This document shows, one piece after another, positions 1-8,696 of a stretch of DNA of 64,000 nucleotides. Each line of letters opens with the position of its first letter. The first letter of the stretch is position 1. Made by a program: the position numbers and the translations under genes. Below the pieces are notes generated by a model that saw only the letters and a list, made by a program, of their open reading frames with translations, did not search any database and was not told the DNA's origin. Origin of the DNA: Pseudomonadota bacterium (GTDB taxonomy: Bacteria; Pseudomonadota; Gammaproteobacteria; Burkholderiales; Burkholderiaceae_C); contig JAIUPQ010000003.1 in the NCBI GenBank assembly GCA_020161145.1, positions 426,610 through 490,609 of the forward strand. The letters are read 5' to 3'.

Positions 1-486
1 GGCCCGTAGCGAGAAGAAGGCGTGCTCGTCGGCCAGCATGAGCCGTGGCACGCCCGGCACGGCGTAGTCACCCGATCCCAGCTTGAGGCCATTGGAGTAG
101 GCGTGCGGATCGCGCGCATCGGGCGGGGCCGAGCCGCCTTGCATGCGCATGTTGCCGTGGTCCATGGCCGGTGCGGCGGTCGCGGAGGAGGCGCCACTGG
201 CGGGCGCACCATGCCCGGCATGAGGATCGGTCGCCGCGGCAGCGGCAGGCGTGGCCGGCGCAGAGGGCGAAGACGGCGCGCCGCTGGCGGGAGCCCCGTG
301 TCCGGCATGCGGGTCAGCGGCGGCAGGATTCGCGGTTGCGGCAGGTGCGACTGCTGGCGCGGGTGTGGCGCGGGGAGCGGCTTGACCATGGGCGCTGTGG
401 TCGTTCTGCGCCCGGGCTTGTGTGGCCACGCCGACAAGGGCCATGAGCGCGATGGACAGTGCGCGAAGGGGGAGTGCTTGGGACAT
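1..486 (-). CDS. copB: CopB, copper-resistance outer-membrane protein (N-terminal part only)
   Basis: Outer-membrane protein of the Cop/Pco copper-resistance system. Only the first 162 codons are present; the gene runs off the left edge. The reading begins with a signal peptide ending near AQA, followed by a low-complexity Ala/Pro linker with two DPHAGHG repeats and a His/Met segment (MDHGNMRMQ), all potential copper ligands. A short DARDPHAYSNG segment then leads into the domain that forms a barrel in this family. The ATG has an AAGGA-type ribosome site about 10 bases upstream. It lies 23 bases after copA on the same strand, so the two are almost certainly co-transcribed. The low-complexity linker varies in length between relatives and should not be over-interpreted. 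Confidence 0.85.
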   Translation of the reverse strand, partial: MSQALPLRALSIALMALVGVATQARAQNDHSAHGQAAPRATPAPAVAPAATANPAAADPHAGHGAPASGAPSSPSAPATPAAAAATDPHAGHGAPASGASSATAAPAMDHGNMRMQGGSAPPDARDPHAYSNGLKLGSGDYAVPGVPRLMLADEHAFFSLRA

Positions 487-509
487 TCTGGATCTTCCTT
501 GTGCTGGGC

Positions 510-2396
510 TCAGGACACCACGACTTCGCGGAACATGCCGGCATCCATGTGGAACATCAGATGGCAATGCCAGGCCCAGCGTCCGAGCGCGTCGGCCGTC
601 ACAAGGAAACTGATGCGTTGCGCGGGCTGCACCGGCAGGGTGTGCCGGCGGGCGAGGAAGCGGCCATCCGGGCTCTCCAGCTCGCTCCACAAACCGTGCA
701 GGTGCATGGGATGGGTCATCATCGTGTCGTTGTGCAAGATGACCCGCAGGCGCTCGCCGTAGCGAAAATGGACCGGCGTGGACTTGCCGAACTCCAGTCC
801 GTCCAGAGACCAGGAATAGCGCTCCATGTTGCCCGTCAGGTGCAACTCGACCTCACGGCCGGGGCCCCGTTTGTCCAGCGGACCCGATGGCGTGTGCAGA
901 TCCGCGAGGGTCAGGACACGCCTCCCGTTGTTGCGCAGGCCGATGCCGGGGTCATCCAGGTTGGTGCGCGCCATGTCGACCCGCATGTCCGTGCTCGCGC
1001 CGTATTCGGTGCGCGCGTGGCGCGCCGTGGTGCTTGGCACAGCCAGCGCGCCCGCGGCATGCTGGCTGTGGTCCATGGCCATGCCGCCGTGGTTCATGGC
1101 GCCATGGTTCATCCCGCCCATCGCGCCGTGGTTCATGCCAGTCATCGGGGTCGCGGCCATGCCGGCCATGCCGGCCATGCCAGCCATTCCCGTCATGCCG
1201 GTCATTCCCGTCATGCCGGCATCCTGGCCCGAAGCGCCGTGGTCCATGCCGCCCATCATGTCGCCCATGCCGAGCCATTCCACCGGATCCAAGGCAGGCA
1301 CCGGCGCCTGCAGGCCCTCGCGCACTGCCAAGGTGGCACGCGCATACCCGGTGCGCTCCATGGCCTGCGCGAAGATCGTGTAGGCGTCGTCGCGTGGCTG
1401 AACGATGACGTCGATGGTCTCGCCCGGGCCGAAGCGGAATTCGTCGACCGTCACGGGCTCCACATCCACGCCATCGACGTGCACGACGGTGAGCTTGAGC
1501 CCAGGGATGCGTACGTCGTAGAAGGTGTTACCCGCGCCGTTGACCATGCGCAGGCGCACGCGTTCGCCCGGACGGAACAGGCCCGTCCAGTTGCCCGCCG
1601 GGGTCGTGCCGTTGGCGAGGTAGGTCAGGGTCGCGGAGGACAGATCGGCGAGATCGGTCGGGTTCATCCGCATTTCGTTCCACATCTTGCGCTTGCCGAG
1701 CGCAGCAGCCATGCCATCGCGCGAAACGTCGCGGAAGAAGTCGATGACGGTGGGCTGGTTGAAGTTCAGGTAATCGCTCTGGGACTTGAGCTTGGCGAAG
1801 ATCCGCATCGGGTCTTCGTCGGTCCAGTCCGAGAACACGAGCACATGCTCGCGGTCGGCGTGGATGGTCTGGGGCCCGGCCGGATCGATGATGATCGCCC
1901 CATACATGCCGGTGAGCTCTTGCATGCCGGAGTGCGAGTGGTACCAATACGAACCGCTTTGCTCGACTTTGAATTGGTAGGTGAAGGTCTCGCCCGGCGC
2001 AATGCCGTCGAAGCTGATGCCGGGCACGCCGTCCATCTGGTAGGGCAGGATGATGCCGTGCCAGTGGATGGAGGTGGACTCGCGCAGCTTGTTGGTCACG
2101 CGGATGGTGACCGTTTCTCCTTCGCGCCAGCGCAGCGTTGGCGCGGGAATAGTGCCGTTGATCGTGGTTGCGATACCGGGCTTGCCTGTGAAATTGACGG
2201 GCGACTCAGCCACCACCAAATCGAACTCGTTGCCGCTCAGAACGCGAGGCCCCCCGACCGTTCCAGGGCCCTGCTGCGCAAACGCCTTGAGCGCGGGTGT
2301 CGACAGGCCAGCCATGACGCCACCGGCGGCCAAGCCCTGTACGAACCGCCGCCGGGACAAGCCCGGGGGCATGATTAGAAAAGGCGAGCGCGGCAT
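510..2396 (-). CDS. copA: CopA, periplasmic multicopper oxidase for copper resistance
   Basis: Periplasmic multicopper oxidase (PcoA/CopA family) that oxidises and sequesters Cu(I). It is 628 residues, the usual size. The N-terminus has a twin-arginine signal (SRRRFVQG, residues 14-21), fitting export of a folded copper enzyme. Copper-site motifs are visible: HWHG (111-114), HSHSG (153-157), HPMHLHG (562-568) and HCHLMFH (610-616), which together supply the type 1 and trinuclear cluster ligands. A Met/His-rich insert at about 380-455, built of GMTG, GMAG and MNHG units, is the variable copper-binding region of this family. The start at 2396 is preceded by GGAGG ten bases upstream; an internal Met at residue 9 is a less likely alternative. 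It is divergent from copRS, which probably controls it. Confidence 0.95.
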   Translation of the reverse strand: MPRSPFLIMPPGLSRRRFVQGLAAGGVMAGLSTPALKAFAQQGPGTVGGPRVLSGNEFDLVVAESPVNFTGKPGIATTINGTIPAPTLRWREGETVTIRVTNKLRESTSIHWHGIILPYQMDGVPGISFDGIAPGETFTYQFKVEQSGSYWYHSHSGMQELTGMYGAIIIDPAGPQTIHADREHVLVFSDWTDEDPMRIFAKLKSQSDYLNFNQPTVIDFFRDVSRDGMAAALGKRKMWNEMRMNPTDLADLSSATLTYLANGTTPAGNWTGLFRPGERVRLRMVNGAGNTFYDVRIPGLKLTVVHVDGVDVEPVTVDEFRFGPGETIDVIVQPRDDAYTIFAQAMERTGYARATLAVREGLQAPVPALDPVEWLGMGDMMGGMDHGASGQDAGMTGMTGMTGMAGMAGMAGMAATPMTGMNHGAMGGMNHGAMNHGGMAMDHSQHAAGALAVPSTTARHARTEYGASTDMRVDMARTNLDDPGIGLRNNGRRVLTLADLHTPSGPLDKRGPGREVELHLTGNMERYSWSLDGLEFGKSTPVHFRYGERLRVILHNDTMMTHPMHLHGLWSELESPDGRFLARRHTLPVQPAQRISFLVTADALGRWAWHCHLMFHMDAGMFREVVVS

Positions 2397-2536
2397 AGGG
2401 TGGGATCCTCCAGGGGGTCAACGACAGTCGTCCTTGCCCGGACCCGGCCAGCCCGCTGGTCTCAGGGTCCAACGCACAAGGTTCGACGCATGGAGGACAT
2501 CCTAAGGAGGGGGCGTTTTCCAACCCATGACCCGTC

Positions 2537-2554
2537 CATTACTTTCATGTAATG
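2537..2554. promoter_or_regulatory. 18-bp inverted repeat between copA and copR, candidate CopR operator
   Basis: CATTAC and GTAATG flank a six-base spacer in the divergent copA/copR intergenic region. OmpR-family copper regulators (CopR, PcoR, CusR) bind short dyads of this general kind next to the genes they activate. The position, about 140 bases from the copA start and 100 from the copR start, suits a site serving both promoters. The match is by eye and the spacer length is an assumption. Confidence 0.5.
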
Positions 2555-2657
2555 GTTGTGTCATCCTTCGGGAAGGGGCAGAGCGGTACATTGCCCGGTA
2601 GTGGGCGCAAAAGTCCCACGCGGCCCCTCTCACCGCAACGATTCTGTAAGGAAAGCC

Positions 2658-3341
2658 ATGAAGATGCTGGTCGTCGAGGACGAAGCCAAGACGGCGGACT
2701 ATGTGCGCCAAGGCCTGCAGGAGGCAGGCTTCATCGTGGACTTGGCCCGCACCGGCCTGGAGGGCCATCACCTGGCCATGAGCGAGTCCTACGATTTGAT
2801 CGTTCTGGATGTCATGCTGCCGGACGTCGATGGCTGGCGCATCGTGCGCTCGCTGCGGGCGGCGGGCAAACAGGTCCCGGTGCTGTTCCTGACAGCGCGC
2901 GGCAGCGTGGACGATCGGGTCAAGGGCTTGGAACTTGGCGCCGATGACTACCTGGTTAAGCCGTTCGCGTTTTCGGAGTTACTGGCGCGCGTGCGCACGC
3001 TGCTGCGACGCGGCACTGCGCCGAGCCAACCCGACCGCATTCAGATTGTCGACCTGGAGCTCGATCTGGCACGCCGACGCGCCACACGGGCCGGCAAGCG
3101 TATCGCGCTGACCGTCAAGGAGTTCGCCTTATTGGAGCTGCTGGCACGTCGCCAGGGAGAAGTGCTGCCGCGCTCGCTGATTGCGTCCCAGGTGTGGGAC
3201 ATGAACTATGACAGTGACACCAATGTGATCGACGTGGCGATCCGCCGGCTGCGCGCGAAGATCGACGATGCGTTCAACCCCAAGCTGATCCACACCGTGC
3301 GCGGCATGGGCTACACGCTCGACACCGATGACGGCCTCTAA
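2658..3341 (+). CDS. copR: CopR, copper-responsive OmpR-family response regulator
   Basis: Response regulator of the CopRS two-component system, 227 residues. The receiver domain (1-115) shows the acidic pocket (VVEDE), the phosphoacceptor Asp51 in LDVMLPD, and Lys101 in YLVKPFAF. The winged-helix DNA-binding domain (about 125-225) contains the [20 protein letters not shown] segment typical of heavy-metal regulators (CopR/CusR). The frame is open further upstream, but the ATG at 2658 has a good AAGGA site and matches where the receiver fold begins. The gene overlaps copS by 14 bases, so translation of the two is coupled. It probably activates copAB across the intergenic region. Confidence 0.93.
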   Translation: MKMLVVEDEAKTADYVRQGLQEAGFIVDLARTGLEGHHLAMSESYDLIVLDVMLPDVDGWRIVRSLRAAGKQVPVLFLTARGSVDDRVKGLELGADDYLVKPFAFSELLARVRTLLRRGTAPSQPDRIQIVDLELDLARRRATRAGKRIALTVKEFALLELLARRQGEVLPRSLIASQVWDMNYDSDTNVIDVAIRRLRAKIDDAFNPKLIHTVRGMGYTLDTDDGL

Positions 3342-4788
3342 ACCTGAGACGTCGGCCATTGGCCACGCCAAGCAGGTCAGGCCGACCCGGCGGCGCAGTC
3401 CCGCTTCGCTCGCCCTGCGCGTGACGGCATTGATCGGCGCGGCCATCACCTTGGTGTTCCTCTGTTTCCAGTGGGCCATCGTCCGATCGTTGGAGCATCA
3501 CTTTGCGCAACAGGACGCGCATGAACTGGACGCGGTCATCTCGGCCCTGGCCGAGCCCTTGCGTCAGGGCGACGACATGGACCGCGACGCGCTGGGGCAG
3601 CAACTTGCCAATGCGGTGGCGGGGCACCACGGGATGAGCTACGCCGTCTACGACCAGACAGGCAACACCATCTACGCCACGGCGGGTCCTGACCTGTCCA
3701 AGATGAACCTGGCCCCCAAGCCTCTGGCGCAGATCGACGCCGAGGAGTTGGCGGTGTGGCAGGATCGTCAGCGGTCCTACCGGGGCGTTGCGTTCGAATT
3801 TGCAGCAGGCCCTACTTCGGATGCGCCACGCTACCGCATCCTCGCTGCCATGGACATCGGCTTCCACCTGGAATTCCTCGGGGAGTTCCAGCGCATGCTG
3901 CGTTGGGTGACCTTCATGGTCCTGTGCATTGCGCTGCTGGCCGCTTGGCTGGCGGTCCACTGGGGGCATCTGCCGATCCGCAAGGTCAACGAGAAAATCC
4001 GTGCCATCCGTTCGTCCAAACTGGACGTGCGACTCGACCCACGCGACGTGCCGATCGAGCTGTCAGAGTTGGTGTTCGCCTTCAACGACATGCTGGCGCG
4101 CATCGAGGAAGGCTTTGCCCGCTTGTCGCACTTCTCTGCCGACATTGCGCATGAGCTGCGCACCCCGGTGACCAACCTCGTGACACAGACCCATGTGGTG
4201 TTGGGGCAGCCCCGTAGCGCCGAAGAGTACCGGGAGATCCTGTACTCCCATCTGGAGGAGTTCGATCGCATGAGTCGCATGATCGCGGACATGCTGTTTC
4301 TCGCGCAGACCGAGAACGATCCACGCAACATCCGCATGAGCCAGGTCGACCTGAGTGCGCTGGTCCGGGGCTTGTTCGACTACTACGAGGCCCTCGCCGA
4401 CGATCGACACATCACGCTCAGCCTCAAGGGCGCGGTCGAGCCGGTCCTGGCGGATCGCGAGATGTTGTCGCGGGCCATCGGCAACCTTCTTTCCAATGCC
4501 ATTCGCTACACGCCGCGCGAGGCTCGGATCATCGTCACGCTCAAACAGGACGACCAGGGAACGGTCATTCGCGTCGAGAACCCGGGTGAGCGGATATCGG
4601 ACGCCGATCTGCCCAAGCTCTTCGATCGCTTCTACCGCGCCGACCCTGCCCGCCAGCGCAAGTCCGCGGGGGCCGGCCTCGGACTGGCGATCGTCAAATC
4701 AATTGCCGAAGCTCATGGTGGACATGTGCAGGCAACGTCCAACGATACAGCGACTAAATTTGATCTAACGCTGCCTCGCATCGCTTAG
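3328..4788 (+). CDS. copS: CopS, copper-sensing histidine kinase
   Basis: Inner-membrane sensor kinase partner of CopR, 486 residues. Two membrane segments (about 28-52 and 190-212) bracket a periplasmic sensor loop; a HAMP region follows (213-265). The H-box is [12 protein letters not shown] with the phosphoacceptor His275. The N-box [11 protein letters not shown] (about 386-396) and the glycine-rich box [11 protein letters not shown] (about 448-458) complete the kinase core. Motif order and length match heavy-metal sensor kinases (CopS/CusS). The start overlaps the end of copR. It is the last gene before the mobilisation genes, which run towards it on the other strand. Confidence 0.93.
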   Translation: MTASKPETSAIGHAKQVRPTRRRSPASLALRVTALIGAAITLVFLCFQWAIVRSLEHHFAQQDAHELDAVISALAEPLRQGDDMDRDALGQQLANAVAGHHGMSYAVYDQTGNTIYATAGPDLSKMNLAPKPLAQIDAEELAVWQDRQRSYRGVAFEFAAGPTSDAPRYRILAAMDIGFHLEFLGEFQRMLRWVTFMVLCIALLAAWLAVHWGHLPIRKVNEKIRAIRSSKLDVRLDPRDVPIELSELVFAFNDMLARIEEGFARLSHFSADIAHELRTPVTNLVTQTHVVLGQPRSAEEYREILYSHLEEFDRMSRMIADMLFLAQTENDPRNIRMSQVDLSALVRGLFDYYEALADDRHITLSLKGAVEPVLADREMLSRAIGNLLSNAIRYTPREARIIVTLKQDDQGTVIRVENPGERISDADLPKLFDRFYRADPARQRKSAGAGLGLAIVKSIAEAHGGHVQATSNDTATKFDLTLPRIA

Positions 4789-4794
4789 GTTGGC

Positions 4795-4812
4795 CTCCCG
4801 CCATTGCGGGAG
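4795..4812. terminator. Hairpin between convergent copS and relaxase genes
   Basis: CTCCCGC and GCGGGAG form a perfect seven-base-pair stem with a CATT loop, just after the copS stop codon and 50 bases beyond the relaxase stop. There is no T-run, so it may be a weak or Rho-assisted terminator, or only an RNA-stabilising hairpin. Confidence 0.4.
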
Positions 4813-4863
4813 AATGCAGATCGTGGATGGGCGCAGTTTCGGCTCGTCGGAAGCAGGTGCTCG

Positions 4864-6849
4864 TCAGGTGATGGACATGCCTTTCTGTCGTCCGATCTCC
4901 CATGACACGCCACCGCCGCGTACAGTGGCAGCAAGTTGCTGACCTAGCCGTTGCTCGATCACTGGTTTCCACGGCACTAGGCTGAATCCCATGCCGTCAT
5001 CGAGCATCGCGTAGCGACCGCTGGCCAGCATGACGGAGCGCCGGTAGATGCCGGCCACACGCTGCCCGTCGGCCACCGGGTGATGCTCCAGGCCGGTGTC
5101 GGCGGCAATGTCCTTCGCGGCCTGCGCTAGCTCCCGATTGCGCAGTGTGCCCAGCAGGTTCCGGGCGACGATCACGCGCTGCCCGCGCCGCTCGGCCATT
5201 CCCTGTTCGGCCAGGAAGTCGGCGCGCTGCTGCATCGCCTGCTTGGCCTCGCCACCAAAGCCCAGGTCGCCCAAGCCCGAGCCACCACCGATCAATTGCT
5301 GGTCGAGCCAGGTGGCCCCGATCACGCGAGCCTGCCGCTCGATGGGCAGATGCGATTTCAGTTCCACAGCCACGCCGCCAAGGCGCTGCGCGTCGTGGCG
5401 GCGGCCCTGTTCGGCTAGGTCGTCCGGCATCTTCCATAGTCCCTCGGCCACGCGCTCCACGATGCCGGCGCGGCGCAAGGCTTCCAGCCGGCGGACGTGG
5501 GCCGCGACGACTTCCTGCGGATCGCGGCCGGGCTTGGCCCGGCCTTGCTCAATCGCAAGGTGATGATCGGTGCGGTACAGGCCATCGCTCGCCAGCGCGG
5601 CGATGTTCTTGTCGGCCGCGCGCACATCGGCTGCCCCCTTTACCTCCACCACGGCGCCAATCGGGTAGTTCGCCAGCTCGTCGCGGGCGTTGAGCGCGAC
5701 GTAGTGGGCCTTGCCGTCCACGCCGTCGATGACCAGATAGCCCCGGTCGCGCAGCTCGTCGGCAAGCCCCTTCGCGGCCACGCGGCCGAGGATGGTTTGG
5801 CCATCGTCGCCCGGCTCGAACACCGCCAGCTCGCGCGGCTCGCCGCGCATGGCCCGCTGCATGGTGCGGATGATGTCGCCGCGCTCGCCCAGGGCGCGTA
5901 GGGTCTTTTCGGCGTCGGCATGGACAGCCCAGGTGCCCGGCTGTATCTCATCGGCCAAGCCCAGGCGCTGCAAGCGTTGCAGGCGGCCGATCAGCAGCAG
6001 GCGCTGGCGTTGCAATCTCGGCTCGTTGAGGCATTCGACATGCACCAGGCCATCGTCGCCCAGCTCGCGCTTGAGCGTGCGATCCAGGCTCGTCCACCGT
6101 TCTTGCTCCACCTCGCGCCGCAAGGTCTGCTGGATCTCCAGCTCGGTGCGCGGCCCGAGCCATTCGGTCGCCAGTTCGGCGGCGCGATGGCGGAAGCCAT
6201 CGGCGATGTAGTTGCCGGCGATGATGAGGTCTTTGCCGGTGTCGTCGCGCCCGCGCACGATCAGGTGGGTATGCGCGTTGTCGGTGTTCCAGTGATCGAC
6301 GGCCACCCACTCCAGCCGTGTGCCCAGGTCGGCCTCCATTCGGCCCATCAGGTGCCGCGTGTAGGTGCGCAGGTCTTCCAGCTCGGCGCCATCCTCGGGC
6401 GAGAGGATGAACCGAAAGTGATGCCGGTCGTCGACGCAGCGTTCCTTGAAGGCGTCGAGGTCGGCGGCATCGGTCTGCGGCCCGTAGGCTTGACCCGGCT
6501 CGCCATCGCGGCCCACACCGTCGCGCTCAATGTAGCGCAGGTGCTTGGCGAGCGACTGCGGGCTGGCCCGCTGCTGATTGACCAGCAGCGTCTTGATAGT
6601 CACGCGCCGCGACACGGGCGTGAGCTTCGCTCCGACGAAGCGCGCCGCCGTGTGGCCGCGCCCCAGGCGCGAGCCGGGCCGCTGGCCGGTGCCCCTCCCG
6701 GAGCCGCTGGCAGCGCCAGGACGACGCACCGACGACTTGCCGCTGCTGGCCTTGCCTGCCTGCTTGAGCACCTTGGAAACGAAGCCCTGGCCCCGGTTCT
6801 TCGGGGCGCTGGGGCGGATGCGGAAATCGTCGTCGCGGCGGTCGGTCAT
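4864..6849 (-). CDS. DUF3363 relaxase (RlxS/VirD2-like) for conjugal DNA processing
   Basis: Relaxase expected to nick the element at its transfer origin and lead the strand to the recipient. It is 661 residues from the ATG at 6849, which has an AGGGAG ribosome site; the frame is open upstream but that part is not protein-like. A basic Ser/Gly-rich N-terminus (1-80) precedes the relaxase fold. HLRYIERDG (103-111), HHFRFILSPED (143-153) and the histidine pair in NAHTHLIVRG (191-200) are the conserved motifs; the histidines coordinate the metal. The C-terminal half is the DUF3363 region. It is the last gene of the leftward mobilisation cluster. In Tn4371-type elements this position is occupied by rlxS. 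Confidence 0.88.
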   Translation of the reverse strand: MTDRRDDDFRIRPSAPKNRGQGFVSKVLKQAGKASSGKSSVRRPGAASGSGRGTGQRPGSRLGRGHTAARFVGAKLTPVSRRVTIKTLLVNQQRASPQSLAKHLRYIERDGVGRDGEPGQAYGPQTDAADLDAFKERCVDDRHHFRFILSPEDGAELEDLRTYTRHLMGRMEADLGTRLEWVAVDHWNTDNAHTHLIVRGRDDTGKDLIIAGNYIADGFRHRAAELATEWLGPRTELEIQQTLRREVEQERWTSLDRTLKRELGDDGLVHVECLNEPRLQRQRLLLIGRLQRLQRLGLADEIQPGTWAVHADAEKTLRALGERGDIIRTMQRAMRGEPRELAVFEPGDDGQTILGRVAAKGLADELRDRGYLVIDGVDGKAHYVALNARDELANYPIGAVVEVKGAADVRAADKNIAALASDGLYRTDHHLAIEQGRAKPGRDPQEVVAAHVRRLEALRRAGIVERVAEGLWKMPDDLAEQGRRHDAQRLGGVAVELKSHLPIERQARVIGATWLDQQLIGGGSGLGDLGFGGEAKQAMQQRADFLAEQGMAERRGQRVIVARNLLGTLRNRELAQAAKDIAADTGLEHHPVADGQRVAGIYRRSVMLASGRYAMLDDGMGFSLVPWKPVIEQRLGQQLAATVRGGGVSWEIGRQKGMSIT

Positions 6850-7297
6850 GGCTGCGCTCCCTGCAAGCTCTGGCGTGTCCTGTCGTGCGAAGCACACGCA
6901 CATGCCAGCATTGGCGCGAGCCTCGCGCTCCACGCGGCACGGCGGCGAAGCCGCTCCGTGCTGCGCCAACCCCACGTGCAGACTGGCTTTGCGGGCCGAC
7001 AGGTGCCGCTCCCTTTTGTCTTGCCTTCCGCCTTTGCCCCTCGCTGGCGCTCCGGGCAGCGGCGGCCCGGCGACGCTGCTGCGTGAGCAGACAGCGCCCC
7101 GGCGAACACGGCGATGGCCGAAGGCCAGCCGCGTTCGAGGCAAGACGCCTGCACGTTGGACGGCTGCGCCGGAGACAGCGCGAAGTGTGGTGCCCAATGC
7201 GAAGTATTGGCACCGGCACTGCACGCGCGACGACACGGCGACGGCCAGCAGAACGACACGCCCGATAGCACGATGATGCGCAGCGAATCGGCGGCGA
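6850..7297. other. 448-bp gap upstream of the relaxase, no convincing gene
   Basis: All leftward frames are open for long distances here, but the translations are Arg/Ala/Cys-rich and show no recognisable domain, which is what random high-GC DNA gives. Tightly packed genes lie on both sides, so a gap this long is notable. It contains an inverted repeat at 7189-7214. A position directly upstream of a relaxase gene suits a transfer origin, but no known nick consensus was recognised. Confidence 0.5.
7189..7214. repeat. Inverted repeat in the gap upstream of the relaxase
   Basis: GTGCCCAAT (7190-7198) and ATTGGCACC (7206-7214) pair as a nine-base-pair stem with one bulged C and a seven-base loop. 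It is the clearest dyad in the gap and could be a relaxase recognition hairpin. That role is inferred from position only. Confidence 0.45.
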
Positions 7298-7885
7298 TCA
7301 TGGGCGAGGCTCCAGCCAGACCGGGCGCGCAACGCCGATCACGGCGGCTACGCTGACCGGCCCGAAATACCGGCTGTCGAACGACGCCGGATTGGTGACG
7401 CTGAGCAGGAACAGCTCGCCAGGCCGAAGGCGGCGGCACTGCGACCAGGATGGCAGCGGACGGCCCCAGCGGTCGGCAGGCAGCACGGCGGCCGAAGGCA
7501 CGCCGTCGATGCGGACACTGCCGTCGGCGATGCACACCTCCTGCGGTGCGATCGCGCCCACGCGCTTGAGCAGAGGGATGCGCGTCGGCAGGTAGCCGCG
7601 CTGCGCAGCGAGCGCGGCAGCCTCGACGGGCAGTGGCACCAGCACGATGCTGCCCACGGACAACGGACGTGGCGGCGAGCTGGTGCGACGGTCGAGCGGA
7701 TCGACGCGATACCAGCCGACCGCCACGCTGTCGGACGGGTTGTAGGTCAGGCGCGGTAGCGGATGCACGAAGGACGCCCAGGCCAGCGCGGCGAGGCCGC
7801 AGGCGGACAGGCCCGCCAGCACGAGGCGAGCGCGCACGCGCAAGCGAGGGGGCGACGCGGTGCCGGAAGTGGAAACGGCGCTCAT
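7298..7885 (-). CDS. traF: TraF-type signal peptidase (S26 family) of conjugation
   Basis: Membrane-anchored serine peptidase of the TraF/S26 family, which in plasmid systems matures the conjugative pilin. It is 195 residues. One N-terminal membrane segment (about 21-40) is followed by the Ser box SDSVAVGWYR, with Ser53 the probable nucleophile, and by the Lys box LLKRVGAIAP with Lys106 as general base. DSRYFGPV near the end is also conserved in the family. Its start overlaps the stop of the DUF2840 gene by four bases, so the two are translationally coupled. Pilin and secretion genes would lie outside the window. Confidence 0.85.
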   Translation of the reverse strand: MSAVSTSGTASPPRLRVRARLVLAGLSACGLAALAWASFVHPLPRLTYNPSDSVAVGWYRVDPLDRRTSSPPRPLSVGSIVLVPLPVEAAALAAQRGYLPTRIPLLKRVGAIAPQEVCIADGSVRIDGVPSAAVLPADRWGRPLPSWSQCRRLRPGELFLLSVTNPASFDSRYFGPVSVAAVIGVARPVWLEPRP

Positions 7886-8415
7886 GGCAGTGCCCTCCCT
7901 GCCAGCCAGGCGGCGTGCCGCTCGGCGCTGTATTCGGGCAACGCCAAATGCGCCGCGAGCCGGTTGGCGAGCGTGCGCCAGTACGCAGGCGAAGCGGTAG
8001 ACGGCGCGATACCCAGCGCCTCAATGGCGTCGATGCGTTCCAGCACGACGCGCACCTGGTTCTCACCCTCGGCGTGCAGCAGCAGGCGCGCGCCCGGCTG
8101 CACGCCGGGGATGCGCTGCGCCGCATCGAGCGGCGTGCAAGCCTGCATCACCATGAGCTGCCAGCGCACGGTGCCGTAGTCGTTGGCCTGCCAGCTGATG
8201 CGGCAGAACATGGCACCCGGCAGGAACACCGCGCAGCGCCGCCAGCGGTCGAGCTGGTGCGTGCGCGCGGGTTCGCCGAAGCGCAGGTAGAACTTGAAGC
8301 GCGGTTCGATGTAGGCCAGCGCCACGCGCGTCAGCGGCGTGCTGGCAGGCTGGCCGGAAGGTGCTGCGAGCGCAGCCGTGGCCGCGCCAGCGGCAGGCGA
8401 AGCGGATGCGGTCAT
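7882..8415 (-). CDS. DUF2840 family protein of the ICE mobilisation module
   Basis: A 177-residue protein of unknown function. It matches, from memory, the DUF2840 family that sits between parA and traF in Tn4371-like elements. The N-terminus is Ala-rich; the body contains VALAYIEPRFKFYLRFG and a Trp-rich core (WRRCAVFLPG, ISWQANDYGTVRWQ). No enzyme motif or membrane segment is seen. The ATG at 8415 has an AGGAGA site eight bases upstream. It overlaps its neighbours on both sides by four bases. Function unknown; the context suggests a role in transfer. Confidence 0.8.
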   Translation of the reverse strand: MTASASPAAGAATAALAAPSGQPASTPLTRVALAYIEPRFKFYLRFGEPARTHQLDRWRRCAVFLPGAMFCRISWQANDYGTVRWQLMVMQACTPLDAAQRIPGVQPGARLLLHAEGENQVRVVLERIDAIEALGIAPSTASPAYWRTLANRLAAHLALPEYSAERHAAWLAGRALP

Positions 8416-8696
8416 GGTGTGTTCTCCTTGCGGTGTTCTGGAAACTCGCGCTCCAGCAGGCCGCGCAGCAGGTCGGCCACGGTCACGCCTTGCGTGAAGG
8501 CCGACACCTTGATGCGCGCCCGCATCGCGGGCGTGATGTCGAGGGTCAGGCGGGCGGTGTAGAGGTCGCCTTTGCCCAGCGCATCGGCGTCGCCCTGGCG
8601 AATCCACGCCTCGGCGTGCGGATTCGCAGGTGGACGCGCACCGATGCCGACGCGCTTTGCCGTGCGTTTGCTGTTCGGTGGCGGCTTCGCCGTCAT
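8412..8696 (-). CDS. Small ribbon-helix-helix-like protein, probable ParA partner
   Basis: A 94-residue basic protein. The N-terminal 40 residues are polar and probably unfolded. The segment YTARLTLDITPAMRARIKV is followed by AFTQGVTVADLLRGLLERE, giving the strand-helix-helix pattern of CopG/ParG-type DNA-binding proteins. The ATG at 8696 overlaps the parA stop (ATGA); a GTG three codons upstream is a poorer choice. Proteins of this kind next to parA commonly bind the centromere-like site or repress the operon. That role is inferred; no site was identified. Confidence 0.7.
   Translation of the reverse strand: MTAKPPPNSKRTAKRVGIGARPPANPHAEAWIRQGDADALGKGDLYTARLTLDITPAMRARIKVSAFTQGVTVADLLRGLLEREFPEHRKENTP

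Noticed and set aside
1140-1230. Short tandem repeats resembling a repeat array
   Set aside because: They encode the Met/Gly-rich copper-binding insert of CopA and are coding degeneracy, not a CRISPR or satellite.
459-2378. Long rightward reading frame antisense to copA (639 codons)
   Set aside because: It is the complement of a well-supported multicopper oxidase and its translation is His/Val/Gly-rich without any domain. High GC makes such antisense frames common here.
6846-8126. 426-codon leftward frame spanning traF and the DUF2840 gene
   Set aside because: It overlaps two recognised genes in another frame and its translation is low-complexity Arg/Ser/Ala.
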